Shown: positions 53,314 through 64,000, numbered from the stretch's first letter. The stretch is 64,000 bases of DNA from Campanula takesimana (GCA_026119855.1 JAOWBW010000112.1:1178001-1242000); one strand, 5' to 3'. Program-made: numbers and translations. Notes: generated by a model from the letters alone, not told the origin.

Positions 53314-53578
53314 CTCCCTCTGGTCCAAAATAACTGTCTTTTTTTGCATTTGCACAACTCTTAAGAAATGTAATAATTATCATGACTTAGTGACAAAAGT
53401 TCCAACTTTACCCCTATTAAGTGTGCAACTTTCTTACATTAATGTCTCACACTAAGATAATTAATAAAAGAGAACAAGTTTCAATGCAAGGATAAAAGAG
53501 ACATTTAGCTCAAAAGTGACAATTATTTTGGACCAAAATTTTGATCCAAAAGTGACAGTTATTTTGGACCGGAGCGAG
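53314..53578. mobile_element. Stowaway-type MITE 3
   Basis: 265 bp flanked by TA. Ends CTCCCTCTGGTCCAAAATAA and its near complement TTATTTTGGACCGGAGCGAG. Confidence 0.85.
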
Positions 53579-53714
53579 TATCTTATAAGCACCAAAGTGG
53601 CGGCAACAAATATTGTGTGCTAGAAAAATAGGTCAGAAGAAATTGTGAAATCCACAAAAGAAAGTCAAAGGTGTTGTAGGGTTTTGGGTGCCCTTAGGGT
53701 TTAGGTGTATTATA

Positions 53715-53894
53715 CTCCCTCCATCCCAAAATGATTTTCGCGTTTAACTATTCAAATTTTTTAAGGATATGCACACTTGCTTCACCAGCCATGTTTTGCG
53801 TATGCACTTTTAAGCTTAAAATTGTAGAATTGTGAAGAACTTATTGGGACAATGAGAAATGATAAATGAGAAGATCATTTTGAGACGGAGGGAG
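53715..53894. mobile_element. Stowaway-type MITE 4
   Basis: 180 bp flanked by TA. Ends CTCCCTCCATCCCAAAATGA and TCATTTTGAGACGGAGGGAG. Confidence 0.85.
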
Positions 53895-53928
53895 TATTTC
53901 GAAACTCAAGAATGTGGTCTACCATGAG

Positions 53929-54507
53929 TGTTTGGGGATAAAAATTTGCTCTGTTTCTCTACATCCTGAAAGTCCTGAGCCATCTTGAACACATCAACTT
54001 GTCCAGCAACCTGCAACTCAACGGCAACAATAATTTGATCATTTACACGTGATTTATTTGCAGGTAAATTTATCCCTATTTTTCAGGTAGCCATTGCGGA
54101 AATTGTGGGCATGATCGAACAAAGCGTGGCTTAGTTGAAGACTGAGTCAAGGAGCTAGGGGGATCATCTTAAAACTGGATAAGCCCTAACCAACTCTCCG
54201 AGATATAAGGCTCATTTATTCAGTTTTTGGTGTTAATTATTTTGTTATAAATAGCAAGCACGAACAATGTAACACACACACTCACGAGATAGAGCTTTTA
54301 CTCTTGTTCTTTGTACTCCATTAAAACTCGAAAGGCAATACTAACGAAGTTTCTTCCCCGAGGTTTTGTGCCGGCGAACAAGTTGTTCAAGGGATTTCCT
54401 CGTTAAAATTCTCGTGTTCATTTCTATCTTTAAGTTTCTTTGCAATTATATTCCATTGTGCCCAATAATCTTACTTAGAAGTTGAATTGAGAAATTTGAC
54501 CAAAACA
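53929..54507 (+). repeat. Tat element 5' LTR
   Basis: TGTTTGGGG...CAAAACA. TATA box TATAAATA at 54246-54253; the transcript would begin about 30 bases downstream. Confidence 0.95.
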
Positions 54508-54508
54508 A

Positions 54509-54529
54509 TTTGGCGCCGTCTGTGGGAAG
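54509..54529 (+). other. primer-binding site (Tat/Athila type)
   Basis: TTTGGCGCCGTCTGTGGGAA begins two bases after the LTR; TGGCGCCGT is the conserved core. Confidence 0.85.
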
Positions 54530-54543
54530 CTTTGGTCTTTTAA

Positions 54544-56963
54544 TTGTTAAAAGAACTTGAGATGTCGACAGCAATGTCCTCAGCCATGACTTCGGTTGGT
54601 GCGAGCTCAACAGTGAGCACAAACCCAGCTTCATCAACGGTGATACCTTCAACTCAGCACATCGGTGGTGTTTCACAGCCAATTCAGATCCATGATGGAG
54701 TTCCTGTTACTACAACCCAGGAAGTCACAATTGACATAGCCTCCAACTTGACCGCCATGCTGCGTGAAGTGAGGAACCAGATCCTAGTTCAGAATGATAC
54801 TTCTACCATGCTGATGAATCACGTTGCCAGGTTGCAGAATGAAGTATCTTCTCTTCAGGGGGAACGCCAATGGTGCAACAGACTAGCTTCCCTAGCATCT
54901 TCCAGTCTATTACTCCTAGTGCGCCTTCCAACCTGTACTCTCCTTATCAACCTCGGAGACTTACTTTTGAGGGAGACACTGCTGGACCCTCTGGATTTGG
55001 TGGATTCACACCGGTAGCCAGCCTGACCAATAGTACCGTTGTTAATCCTGAAGCTATTGCTCCAACCTCAACAACGTTGCTGACCCCTTCAACAGCGGCG
55101 GCAGGCGGTTTAAACCCTCTACCTGATTTCAATCATTTTAATAATTATCAATTTGCTGTTCCTAACAATGATGCAGGTAGCCTGCTTAGCCGTCAAATGC
55201 AGGAGTTGAGAGAGTTAGTCATGAACGTACCAGGGATGACCATGCCACACAACCAGGCATCTCCAACATGCTACAATGAATCACGCTTCGCTCCAGCCAT
55301 AGCCAACGTGGTCATACCGAAGAAGTTCAGCCCGCCTCATATGAAGCAATACGACGGAACAACGGATCCAGCTGAACATGTTGCACTATACCAGGAGAAG
55401 ATGGATGTTGTCCATATTCCACCTCAATACAAGGAAGCATGCTTTTGCAGGGGTTTTGGCTCTACTCTCACAGGGGCAGCTTTGAGATGGCTCATTAGCC
55501 AACCTTTGGGTTCCATTGGATCATACGCTCAGCTTATTAACCTGTTCACTAATCAGTTTTCATGCAACAGGGTGTTTGAAAAGCTAACAAGTGATCTTTA
55601 TAGGGCGGTCCAACAACCTGATGAGCTACTGAAGGACTATCTGAGCAGATTCAACAGGGAGGCAGTGAACATATCCAACCTGGACACTGTGACTGCAATT
55701 GAAGCCTTCAGGATGGGACTCAAGAAAGACTCTCCGTATTATGATGACTTGGTGATGACGCCATGCAGAAGGCTGGATGAGATCAGAACTAGAGCTTCCA
55801 AATTCATCAGGTTGGAGGAGGACAAGTTGCTCCAGGATAAAACAACCAAGAAGAATGCAACTCCAGACCCTCCTAGTGGCAGAGCTGATTCTTCCCATTC
55901 TGGTGGCAAGATGGAAACATCTCACTCCAGATCTAATAGGGGCAAACCCTACTCTAAACCCGACTCTTCTAAAGTTCATATTGTTGATGATAATGATGAG
56001 GATGATGATTCTTCTTATCCAAGAATTGATGACTATTGTTTTTCCGTTGATATTGCAGGATTAATCAATGCCTTGGACAACCTGGGTGAGAAAGCAAGGT
56101 GGCCCAAGAAAGCTGACAAGCCTTCAATTTGGAAAGACAAGTCCAAGTGGTGCGCCTATCATGAAGATTTTGGGCACACTACGGAAAATTGTATTGCACT
56201 CAGGAAGGAGATCAGCCACTTGTTATCCAAAGGTCTCCTCAAAGAGCTACTTGACAGAAGGCGTGGACGTGTTAAAGATCGTGCGGGCGACCAAGAAAAA
56301 CAACCTGAGGGTCCACCATCCCATCCACCTCCAACCAGAGTGGTCAACATGATCATTGGAGGCTCAGATATCTGTGGCACAACCTATTCGGCAGCCAAGC
56401 GTCGTGCTGCAGAGGCAAAGGAGGACAGGTCCTATTTGCCCTCAAGATCGGTCGGAAAGGACAAGGGTCAAGAAATTTCTTTTGATGAAGATGATAGGGT
56501 CACCATCCAGGATCCACATCATGATGCCTTGGTCGTAAGCTTACAAGTTGCAAACTGTTTGGTGAGGCGCATCTTGATAGATAATGGAAGTTCAGTAAAC
56601 ATCGTAACAACGGATGGCTTGAAAGGAATGGGCATCCCGCTTGAGAATGTGACTAAGAGTTCCTCAGTCTTGGTCGGATTCAGTGGGGAGACGAAGCATA
56701 CTTTTGGAGAAATTACTTTCCCGGTCTATGTTGAAGGGATTAACTCTATGGAGAAGTTCTGCGTAATAGAATGTCAGTCATCCTATAACATCATACTGGG
56801 TAGACCCTGGATTCACAATGTAAAGGCCGTGCCCTCAACTTACCACCAGTGTCTCAAGTTGCCAACACCTTGGGGAGTAGTCAAGGTGTCAGGAGATCAG
56901 CAAGCTGCTAAAGAATGTTACAAGGTGTCCATGAAGGCAGCCAGCAGTCCCAGGCAAGCATAG
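54544..56963 (+). CDS. Tat Gag-protease, one frameshift, ends at UAG CAA UUA
   Basis: The N-terminal part (54544 to about 54870; likely start at the ATG at 54562) is in a different frame from the rest (54870-56963), so a one-base indel lies near 54860, close to a GGGGG run. In the second frame (counting from its first Met) the Gag core spans about residues 170-290 (FCRGFGSTLTGAALRWL, LYRAVQQPDELLKDYLSRFN). A zinc-finger-like CAYHEDFGHTTENC is at 428-441. The aspartic protease motif ILIDNGSSVNIV is at 568-579. The frame ends at TAG 56961-56963 and, with no shift, continues directly into RT. The stop is followed by CAA TTA. Confidence 0.88.
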
Positions 56964-56969
56964 CAATTA
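56961..56969 (+). promoter_or_regulatory. candidate stop-codon readthrough site UAG CAA UUA
   Basis: The single stop between protease and RT lies in the same frame as both and is followed by CAA TTA, identical to the type I readthrough context UAG CAR YYA of tobamoviruses. Readthrough would produce a Gag-Pol fusion. Confidence 0.55.
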
Positions 56970-59513
56970 CAGAGAAAGGCTCGGGATGTACTTGAAACGG
57001 CAGAGTTTGATATCAAGGAGGTGCATCTTGATCCTTCTAATCCCGATGTCAAAGTTCTTATAGGTGCAGACTTACCTCCTAATATAGAGGAGCAGATCAT
57101 TCAATTTCTAAGGAGCAGGATGAAGTGCTTTGCTTGGAAGCATGAAGATATGACTGGAATCAGCAAGGATGTTATAACCCACAAGTTGAAAGTGGACCCA
57201 AATGCCAAACCTGTTCACCAAAAGAGAAGGAAGTTCGCTCATGAACGTAATCAGATTATCAGGGAAGAAGTAGAGAGGTTGCTAAAGTCCAAGATGATCA
57301 GAGAGGTTGACTACCCCAAGTGGTTGGCCAACGTGGTGGTCGTAGAAAAGAAGAATGGGAAGTGGCGAGTCTGTGTGGATTTTACAGACTTGAATAAAGC
57401 ATGCCCTAAGGATCCTTTTCCTTTGCCTCATATTGATGCCCTGGTTGACGCGACAGCTGGACATGAGGTCTTGACATTTATGGATTCCTATTCAGGATTT
57501 CAACAAATTCAGATGGACCCTTCGGACCAAGAAGATACGGCGTTTATCACTCCAGATGGTATATACTGCTTCATCGTCATGCCCTTTGGATTAAGGAATG
57601 CAGGGGCAACCTATCAGAGACTGGTCAACATGATGTTCAAGGACCAGCTTGGGAAGACTATGGAAGTGTACATTGACGATATGGTGGTGAAGTCCAAGTG
57701 TATTGAAGACCATGCCCGAGATCTAAAGGAAGCTTTTGACATCCTGGAAGCTTTCAACATGAAGCTCAACCCTTCAAAATGCAACTTTGGTGTTAAGGCA
57801 GGAAAATTCCTTGGCTACATGGTAACCAAGAGAGGCATTGAAGCAAGTCCAGAACAGATAAAGGCCATTGTCAACTTGAAGTCCCCAAAGAATATTAAGG
57901 AAGTGCAAAGGCTCACAGGTAAGGTGGCAGCCCTGACCAGGTTCATCTCCAAGTCATCAGACAGGTGCAGGTTGTTCTATGACGTGTTGAGGAAAAACAA
58001 GTTGTTCCAGTGGACAGAAGAGAACGAAGCAGCCTTCAACCAGCTTAAAGACTATTTAACAACGCCTCCTCTACTTTCCAAACCTGAAACCGGTGAAGCT
58101 TTGTACCTCTACCTTTCAGTATCAGAAAATGCAGTCAGTGCGGTCCTAGCAAGGGAACAAGATGGTACTCAACTTCCTGTTTATTATGTAAGTAAATTTC
58201 TTCTAGATGCTGAAACCAGGTACTCCCATCTTGAGAAACTTGTTCTTGCTTTGATAACTGCTTCTATTAAGTTATGCCACTATTTTGAAGTTCATCCTAT
58301 TATTGTGAGGACTAACTATCCTATCAGGAACGTAATGAGAAAACCTGAGATGTCAGGAAGGATGGCAAAATGGTCTGTGCAGCTTAGTACCTATGATATT
58401 CAGTATGAAGCAAGGACCGCAATCAAGTCACAAGCCCTAGCTGACTTTATAGCAGATTTCAGCCCTGACCTTCAACCTGAAGTTGAACTTGAAGTCCAAC
58501 AACTTGAAGGTTCAGGCTGTTCCAGGTTTTGGACACTTTATACAAATGGAGCATCAAATGCTAGGGGCACAGGTTTGGGCATAGTCTTGAGATCCCCCCA
58601 AGGAGAACTAGTTCCACAGGCTGTAGCTTGTGAATTCCAAGCTACAAATAACGAGGCTGAATATGAAGCCCTCATCATGGGTTTGGTTACTGCTTTAAGT
58701 TTAAATGTTAAATATCTCAATGTTTATAGTGATTCCTTGTTATTGGTTAACCATTTTAATGGGTCTTATACAGCAAAGCATAGCAGGATGTTAAGTTATC
58801 TGCAACATGTCAAATCCTTGGCGGGACAATTTGAAGAACTTACATTCCAACAAATCCCAAGGGAAGAAAATGATGAAGCTGACGCGTTAGCCAACCTTGG
58901 ATCAAGTTGCAGGAGCATGTTGAACAATTCTATACCTATAATTCACATCCTACATCCTGCAATAGACCAGCCAGAAACCAACCAAGTTGATGATCAACCA
59001 GAGACATTGAACGACACCTCTAACGGAGAGACATCTTGGACACTGCCCATAATAACATTTCTGCAGGATGGAAGAGTGCCACAAGGTGTCAAAAATGCGA
59101 AAGCTTTCAGGATGAAGGTATCTAGATTTGTATTAATTGATAACATCCTATTTCGTAAGTCTTTTACAGGTTTGTACATGAGATGCCTGGATCAACAACA
59201 AGCTAAACAAGTTTTGAGAGAGCTGCATGAAGGTGAATGTGGCAATCATTCTGGGGGAAAGTCACTATCTTCTAAGGCATTAAGAACATGGTACTATTGG
59301 CCAACTATGCGTCAGGATGCCATCAATTACGTTCAGAAATGTGATTCTTGTCAGAGACATAGCAATATCCTGCATCAACCTGCTGAACCTCTCCACCCTA
59401 TTTTATCACCGTGGCCCTTCATGCAATGGGGGATGGACATTGTTGGAAAGTTTCCTAAAGCACCTGGAGGCAAAGTGTTCATGTTAGCCATGACTGATTA
59501 CTTCTCAAAATGA
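56964..59513 (+). CDS. Tat Pol: RT, dual RNase H, integrase N-terminal half
   Basis: Open for about 850 codons after the UAG; the first internal Met is at 57021, numbering below from there. RT: VVVEKKNGKWRVCVDFTDLN (106-125), FMDSYSGFQQI (153-163), MPFGLRNAG (187-195), active site YIDD at 217-220. A degenerate gypsy RNase H follows at 358-480. The archaeal-type second RNase H typical of the Tat lineage starts at ~503; its expected first catalytic Asp is Asn509 (LYTNGASN), while Glu545, Asp571 and Asp621 regions are kept. The integrase zinc finger uses H736, H743, C774 and C777; the first catalytic Asp is D806 (WGMDIVG). The frame ends at TGA 59511-59513 in DYFSK(W), where the family has Trp, so this stop is a defect rather than an end. 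Confidence 0.9.
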   Translation, partial: QLQRKARDVLETAEFDIKEVHLDPSNPDVKVLIGADLPPNIEEQIIQFLRSRMKCFAWKHEDMTGISKDVITHKLKVDPNAKPVHQKRRKFAHERNQIIREEVERLLKSKMIREVDYPKWLANVVVVEKKNGKWRVCVDFTDLNKACPKDPFPLPHIDALVDATAGHEVLTFMDSYSGFQQIQMDPSDQEDTAFITPDGIYCFIVMPFGLRNAGATYQRLVNMMFKDQLGKTMEVYIDDMVVKSKCIEDHARDLKEAFDILEAFNMKLNPSKCNFGVKAGKFLGYMVTKRGIEASPEQIKAIVNLKSPKNIKEVQRLTGKVAALTRFISKSSDRCRLFYDVLRKNKLFQWTEENEAAFNQLKDYLTTPPLLSKPETGEALYLYLSVSENAVSAVLAREQDGTQLPVYYVSKFLLDAETRYSHLEKLVLALITASIKLCHYFEVHPIIVRTNYPIRNVMRKPEMSGRMAKWSVQLSTYDIQYEARTAIKSQALADFIADFSPDLQPEVELEVQQLEGSGCSRFWTLYTNGASNARGTGLGIVLRSPQGELVPQAVACEFQATNNEAEYEALIMGLVTALSLNVKYLNVYSDSLLLVNHFNGSYTAKHSRMLSYLQHVKSLAGQFEELTFQQIPREENDEADALANLGSSCRSMLNNSIPIIHILHPAIDQPETNQVDDQPETLNDTSNGETSWTLPIITFLQDGRVPQGVKNAKAFRMKVSRFVLIDNILFRKSFTGLYMRCLDQQQAKQVLRELHEGECGNHSGGKSLSSKALRTWYYWPTMRQDAINYVQKCDSCQRHSNILHQPAEPLHPILSPWPFMQWGMDIVGKFPKAPGGKVFMLAMTDYFSK

Positions 59514-60272
59514 ATAGAGGCCGAAGCTTTTGTTCAAGTTAGAGATAAAGAAGTGATTTCATTCCTGAAGAGGAACATCATCAGTAGGTTTGGTGTCCCT
59601 TCAGAAATTATTTGTGACAATGGTTCCCAATTCATCAGTAAGAAGACTCAAGATTTCTGTACAAGATGGGGAATCAAGTTGATTACTTCAACACCGGTAC
59701 ATCCTCAAGCCAACGGCCAAGCAGAATCCAGCAACAAGTTGATTGTGAACAACCTGAAGAAACGTCTTGATCAGAAGAAAGGAAGATGGGCCGAAGAATT
59801 GCCACTAGTGTTATGGGCAGATAGAACAACTCCAAAAAAATGCAACAGGACAAACTCCTTTCTCTCTAGTTTATGGAACTGAAGCTGTTATTCCAGTAGA
59901 ATTTTCCATCCCAACAGCAAGATACGGCTTAATAACTCCAGAAGACAACCAGATTATACTTGCTGAAGATCTTGATACTATTGATGAACTAAGAGATTTG
60001 GCCAAGATCAGGATGTCAGCTTATCAACAGAGAATTGCCAAGTCTTACAACAAGAATGTGCGCATTAGGAGATGTCAAGTTGGATACATGGTACTCTGAA
60101 AGGCCTTTCAGAACACAAGGGAATTGAACGCTGGCAAACTTGCAGCCAAGTGGGAAGGTCCCTACCTTGTAGATGCAGAGGCTGGTAAAGGGGCATATTG
60201 GCTCTCCACCTTGGACGGGGTTAGAATACCAAGAAGTTGGAATGCAATCCACCTTAAAGCATATTATATGTA
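59514..60272 (+). pseudogene. Tat integrase C-terminal half, broken
   Basis: In frame with the upstream pol after the TGA: EIICDNGSQFISKK (second catalytic Asp) and VHPQANGQAESSNKLIVNNL (catalytic Glu). A frameshift occurs at the A-run near 59835-59842, after which YGTEAVIPVEFSIPTARYG, NKNVRIRRCQVGYMVL, a TGA near 60098, and KWEGPYLVDAEAGKGAYWL continue to the natural stop at 60270. Three lesions in this half alone. Confidence 0.88.
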
Positions 60273-61253
60273 AGTTGTAGCTTGTCCATTCAATTCCGAG
60301 AATCAGGTATGATTTAATTAAGTTTTGTTTTAGTATTTTTATTTCCAACTTATTTATTTTTCAAACACATACTGACTTAAGAATCGGAGGGGTGTTAGCC
60401 AAGCTAACACCCACCCCTAATATGTGTTTGTTTTGCAAGGATACATGAAATTCTAACTTGGATCGACGTGATCAACATGTGAGTTCGCTAGGATTAACAA
60501 CTTGAGTTGTTCAGATTCAAGGTTTCCAACTTGCTCAACGAAATACTGGAGAGGGGTGTCACTGTTCACTTAAGCCAGTAAGTTCATTGATGATAAATCT
60601 TATGCATTTTTTCTTACAAATCTGCACTCAGGATTAAAAGTTTTCACTTTTCAAAGGTTTAAAGATTGTACATCTTTCACAAGAATAAAGGTTCATACAC
60701 CTTCGCCCGTGCGCACGTTTTTCACATTTGTGTAAGTTGTAAGGTGGCCAGTGTAACTTGTTACATATTGTTTACCATCTTGCACTTAGACAACTTTTGA
60801 ACTCAAGTCATTTACAGTTGGTTGTAGCATTAACATGTTACCAAGAACAAAATTTTTAAAGATTGAAACATCTTCTCATTCACAAGTGCTAGTATTTACA
60901 TGTTTCATTCTTCTTTTCTTAAAGGCCAACTTTAACAAGTTGCATTTACATTGTCACCTTAAATTACAAATAGCATCATAAAGAAAGTCAATCAGTACCA
61001 AAGTAAGGATCATACATCCTGAAACTGTTCAAACTATACTTAACATCCAAAAAGTCAAACTCATACTAGCAGCATGACATGAGTTGAATACAACAAAAAC
61101 ATAAAACTTGTCCAAACTAAAACGATTACATCCTAAGGTTATCTAATTGTTTACGAGGACATCCCCCTCGTTGATAAAACTAAATTACTTAAAGCCTAAA
61201 AGAAATTGTTTTAGTTACTAACACCCTGCAGGAACAAAGAAATAACTTACCTT
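60273..61253 (+). other. Tat 3' region, no coding sequence recognised
   Basis: Non-coding spacer between pol and the antisense gene. Nothing recognised. Confidence 0.6.
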
Positions 61254-62815
61254 TCAAGCATCCGCCTTGACATCTACATTCTCGTCAACCTGCTCAGCAG
61301 CGGCACCCTGGGGCTTAGAACTAACCTCTCCAGCTTCTTCATCCTTGATCCCCTTTAGTGCAGCCTGTTCATCGTCAAGGTTCCATTCTGTATGCTTCCC
61401 AGCTTGATATTCTTCTATCATCTGAATTCTAGCTTCAAACACCATCTTGCCCGCTTCTTTGGTCAACCTTTCTTCCAAAGCCTCTAGGCCCTCTCTATTC
61501 AGTCTGTTCATCTCGGCCATCCTCATTGTCCACTCCCTAATCTCTTTTTCCATGGCTACAATCTTAGAATCCTTTTCCAACAGCTTTTCCTCAGCATCTT
61601 GTTTGGCTTGCAAGGATTCCTCTGCTTTGCCCCTCCAAAGTTGGACTTCATTAGTCAACATGTTTGTGGCATCCAGAACCTGAAGTTATTAGAATTAGGT
61701 GGATGTTGATTGAAGAACCAATTAGCATAAACGTTTAAAAAACTTACCTTCTTAGCAAGCTTTTTTTCAAAAGGTTCTGAGGCATCCAAGTCAATTAAAT
61801 CAGCCTTTCTCTTCTTGAAAGCCACCATGTCCCCTATCATCAACTTGGGTTTAGAACTCTCAGCCTTTGGAGGTTTTGCATCTTCAATTTTTGGCTTCTT
61901 GAACCTTGCAATCAAGTTGCTAACGCCACCTAAACTCACTTGCGAAGGAGTATACAGAGTTAGTAAGAGCATCTTATATCAACTTGATGGAAAAATAGAA
62001 TCTTACCAGATGACATCCCTGGACCAGCTTGTAGACTTTTTCTTGAACTCTTTTCTTCTTCAACTTCACCTTGATCAGACGGAGTAACAGGACGGACAAA
62101 CCTGCGCTTCTTTGGGGATAATGCACATATAGCCTCAACAATGTTCAGTGTGTCTTTTCGCCTCGGAAATAAATCATCAAGCTTCAGAACTGCAAGAATT
62201 CAAGTTGTTACATGCCTAAATTGAAAACCTATGTCATTGTAGAAAGAGAATCAATTCAACACTACCTTCATCCAACCAGTATGAATTGAACCTTCCAACC
62301 CCTTCCAGACTAGACCTCTTCACATAGAAAAACCTATTTTTCCACTTTCTATCCTTATCAGTTGACTCTGTAACCAAACTATTAGCCTTAGTCTTAACCC
62401 TAAACCCAAACCTTTTGCTCCCATGAGACCTTAGATCATAACAGAAACCTAATTCCTCTAAATCAACCTTCAAGCCCATATCAGCACTTAACCTTTCCAG
62501 AGTTATCAAAAGCCTCCACCCAACTGGCATCAACTGGGTAAAGGCTAACCCTGTGATTTCGAAAAAACGCCCAATAGAAGGAGGAAAAGGGAATGTAAGG
62601 CCAATCAAGAAGGGATACTATAAAAAGCCAAGCCATTCATTAGAAACATAGTCAGAGGTCATAAGAGCATTAGGTTCCAGAAATTCGGCACCTTTTGGAA
62701 AATATTTCTTCATATCTTCAACATCGGCCGGTGTGAATTCACATCTTTCATCATCGGGGTGATCTATGAACCCTAAGCAAGCAAAACCCTCAAGAAGACC
62801 CTCCATCCTAAACAC
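61254..62815 (-). pseudogene. antisense spliced ORF of the Tat element (gypsy-type 'transposase_28'-like, coiled coil)
   Basis: Read on the minus strand. Exon 1 62815-62266 opens with MFRMEGLLEGFACLGFIDHP; a TAG near 62610 interrupts it in frame, then LTFPFPPSIGRFFEITGLAF and LMPVGWRLLITLERL match the plant family annotated as putative gypsy-type transposon protein (PF04195). Exon 2 is 62189-62007 (KR-rich), exon 3 about 61941-61748, exon 4 61679-61254, which encodes a charged coiled coil (EESLQAKQDAEEKLLEKDSK) and ends at the TCA at 61254. Donors GTAGTG, GTAAGA and GTAAGT and AG acceptors fit. Antisense ORFs of this kind lie between pol and the 3' LTR in Tat elements; their function is unknown. 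The 5' end and the exon 3 acceptor are uncertain. Confidence 0.72.
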
Positions 62816-63098
62816 GAAAATATGAGAATTTGAGAAGGAAATAATAGAAACTCACCAAAAACTGACGAGGAAAACGGTGGAACCCTCAAGAAGCTTTTCT
62901 TTTCTGATGAAGTTGAAGAAGAGACCCTCTTTTAAAACCCCTAGCAGTTATAGACTCCTAGGAGGAGTTATAGCCCTATTATCTCTCTGCAACCGCCACT
63001 TCTCCTCCTATAAGCACAATAGTGGTTGCCAGCAATTTAATGTTGAATTTTTCGACTTCATAACTTCCTTTTTAAAATTCAAAAAATTCAGGGGCAAT
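62816..63098. other. region between antisense gene start and 3' LTR
   Basis: Would contain the promoter of the antisense gene and the sense polypurine tract; AAAAAATTCAGGGGCAAT just before 63099 is the likely PPT. Confidence 0.5.
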
Positions 63099-63677
63099 TG
63101 TTTGGGGATAAAAATTTGCTCTGTTTCTCTACATCCTGAAAGTCCTGAGCCATCTTGAACACATCAACTTGTCCAGCAACCTGCAACTCAACGGCAACAA
63201 TAATTTGATCATTTACACGTGATTTATTTGCAGGTAAATTTATCCCTATTTTTCAGGTAGCCATTGCGGAAATTGTGGGCATGATCGAACAAAGCGTGGC
63301 TTAGTTGAAGACTGAGTCAAGGAGCTAGGGGGATCATCTTAAAACTGGATAAGCCCTAACCAACTCTCCGAGATATAAGGCTCATTTATTCAGTTTTTGG
63401 TGTTAATTATTTTGTTATAAATAGCAAGCACGAACAATGTAACACACACACTCACGAGATAGAGCTTTTACTCTTGTTCTTTGTACTCCATTAAAACTCG
63501 AAAGGCAATACTAACGAAGTTTCTTCCCCGAGGTTTTGTGCCGGCGAACAAGTTGTTCAAGGGCTTTCCTTGTTAAAATTCTCGTGTTCATTTCTATCTT
63601 TAAGTTTCTTTGCAATTATATTCCATTGTGCCCAATAATCTTACTTAGAAGTTGAATTGAGAAATTTGACCAAAACA
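63099..63677 (+). repeat. Tat element 3' LTR
   Basis: Copy of 53929-54507 with two differences, followed by TSD ATGAG. Confidence 0.95.
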
Positions 63678-63682
63678 ATGAG

Positions 63683-64000
63683 CAACCTGTTTTTCTTTAT
63701 CACCCTCTTGCTAATATTTCAGACAACAAACTCTACTTCTCACCCCAATTCATTAACAAGAAAAAATCACTGTTCATATTCTGAATAATTACCTTCATAT
63801 ACCAAATACCAAAGAGCTATTCAAGTAGAAAGTCTATAAAAAGCGTGTCTCAAACAAATCTACAATTAAAACATAAATTATTGTACAACAAGTTGGTTTC
63901 AATAATTAATGTTGTTGCCACACTCACACATCATGGCCAGCTAACATCAGATTAAATATTTGGCTGTTGCAGAAAATTTGTTTCAACTAAACAAAAAATA
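63683..64000. other. host flank, nothing recognised
   Basis: AT-rich DNA after the Tat element. No gene or repeat recognised. Confidence 0.5.

Larger units (their letters stand above)
53929..63677 (+). mobile_element. Ty3/gypsy Tat-lineage retrotransposon, very recent insertion
   Basis: LTRs 53929-54507 and 63099-63677 (579 bp each) differ at two positions (ATTTCCTC versus CTTTCCTT near 54385 and 63563). TSD ATGAG at 53924-53928 and 63678-63682. The primer-binding region TTTGGCGCCGTCTGTGGGAA is the type used by Tat/Athila elements. Gag-protease, RT, two RNase H domains and integrase run on the plus strand, followed by a long 3' region with a spliced antisense ORF, an arrangement known from Tat elements. 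Despite the young LTRs, the coding region has several disabling changes. Confidence 0.95.

Overview
This is plant nuclear DNA, almost certainly from a eudicot. The evidence is spliced genes with GT-AG introns, plant-type LTR retrotransposons primed by initiator-Met tRNA, hAT, Mutator-like, Stowaway and PIF/Harbinger transposons, a tRNA-derived SINE, and one intact single-exon desaturase gene of the FAD2 family at 48908-50047. That gene is a divergent FAD2 of the kind expanded in asterids (Asteraceae and Apiaceae acetylenases, epoxygenases and conjugases). The asterid placement is inference only. Nearly everything else is transposable element, often nested two or three deep, and most element boundaries can be fixed by target-site duplications (TSDs) visible in the sequence.

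Layout. 1-16190: an old, decayed Ty3/gypsy chromovirus (Tekay/Del-like) with 3.4-kb LTRs. Its 5' LTR is split by a 5.5-kb Mutator-like element (302-5815) that carries two spliced genes, a plant-mobile-domain (PMD) protein and an OTU cysteine protease, surrounded by clusters of palindromes. An 804-bp hAT element sits at its PPT/3' LTR junction. 16205-23230: a degenerate Ty1/copia element with another hAT element in its 3' leader. 23236-27577: AT-rich intergenic DNA with MITE pairs in inverted orientation. 27578-31319: a hAT element containing a deleted copia element, which in turn contains a second hAT element carrying a fragment of a mitochondrial-type ribosomal protein uL2 gene. 31320-34410: MITEs and a PIF/Harbinger element filled with a G-rich minisatellite. 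34411-44419: a minus-strand chromovirus with nearly identical LTRs but a broken pol. 44425-48475: four more DNA elements and a SINE. 48908-50047: the FAD2-like gene. 50707-53056: a second Mutator-like element holding a tandem array of hairpins. 53314-53894: two Stowaway MITEs. 53929-63677: a very recent Tat-lineage Ty3/gypsy element (LTRs differ at two positions) with an antisense spliced ORF and a gag-pro/pol junction reading UAG CAA UUA, the tobamovirus-type readthrough context.

How it works together. Only the desaturase looks like an active host gene; it would act in the ER on phosphatidylcholine-bound acyl chains. The PMD and OTU genes move as cargo of a transposon that has no transposase. 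The retrotransposon proteins are mostly inactivated by stops, frameshifts and lost catalytic residues, even in elements whose LTRs say they inserted recently.

Limits: homology calls rest on motif recognition by eye; exon boundaries were placed by splice consensus and frame; no database search was run.
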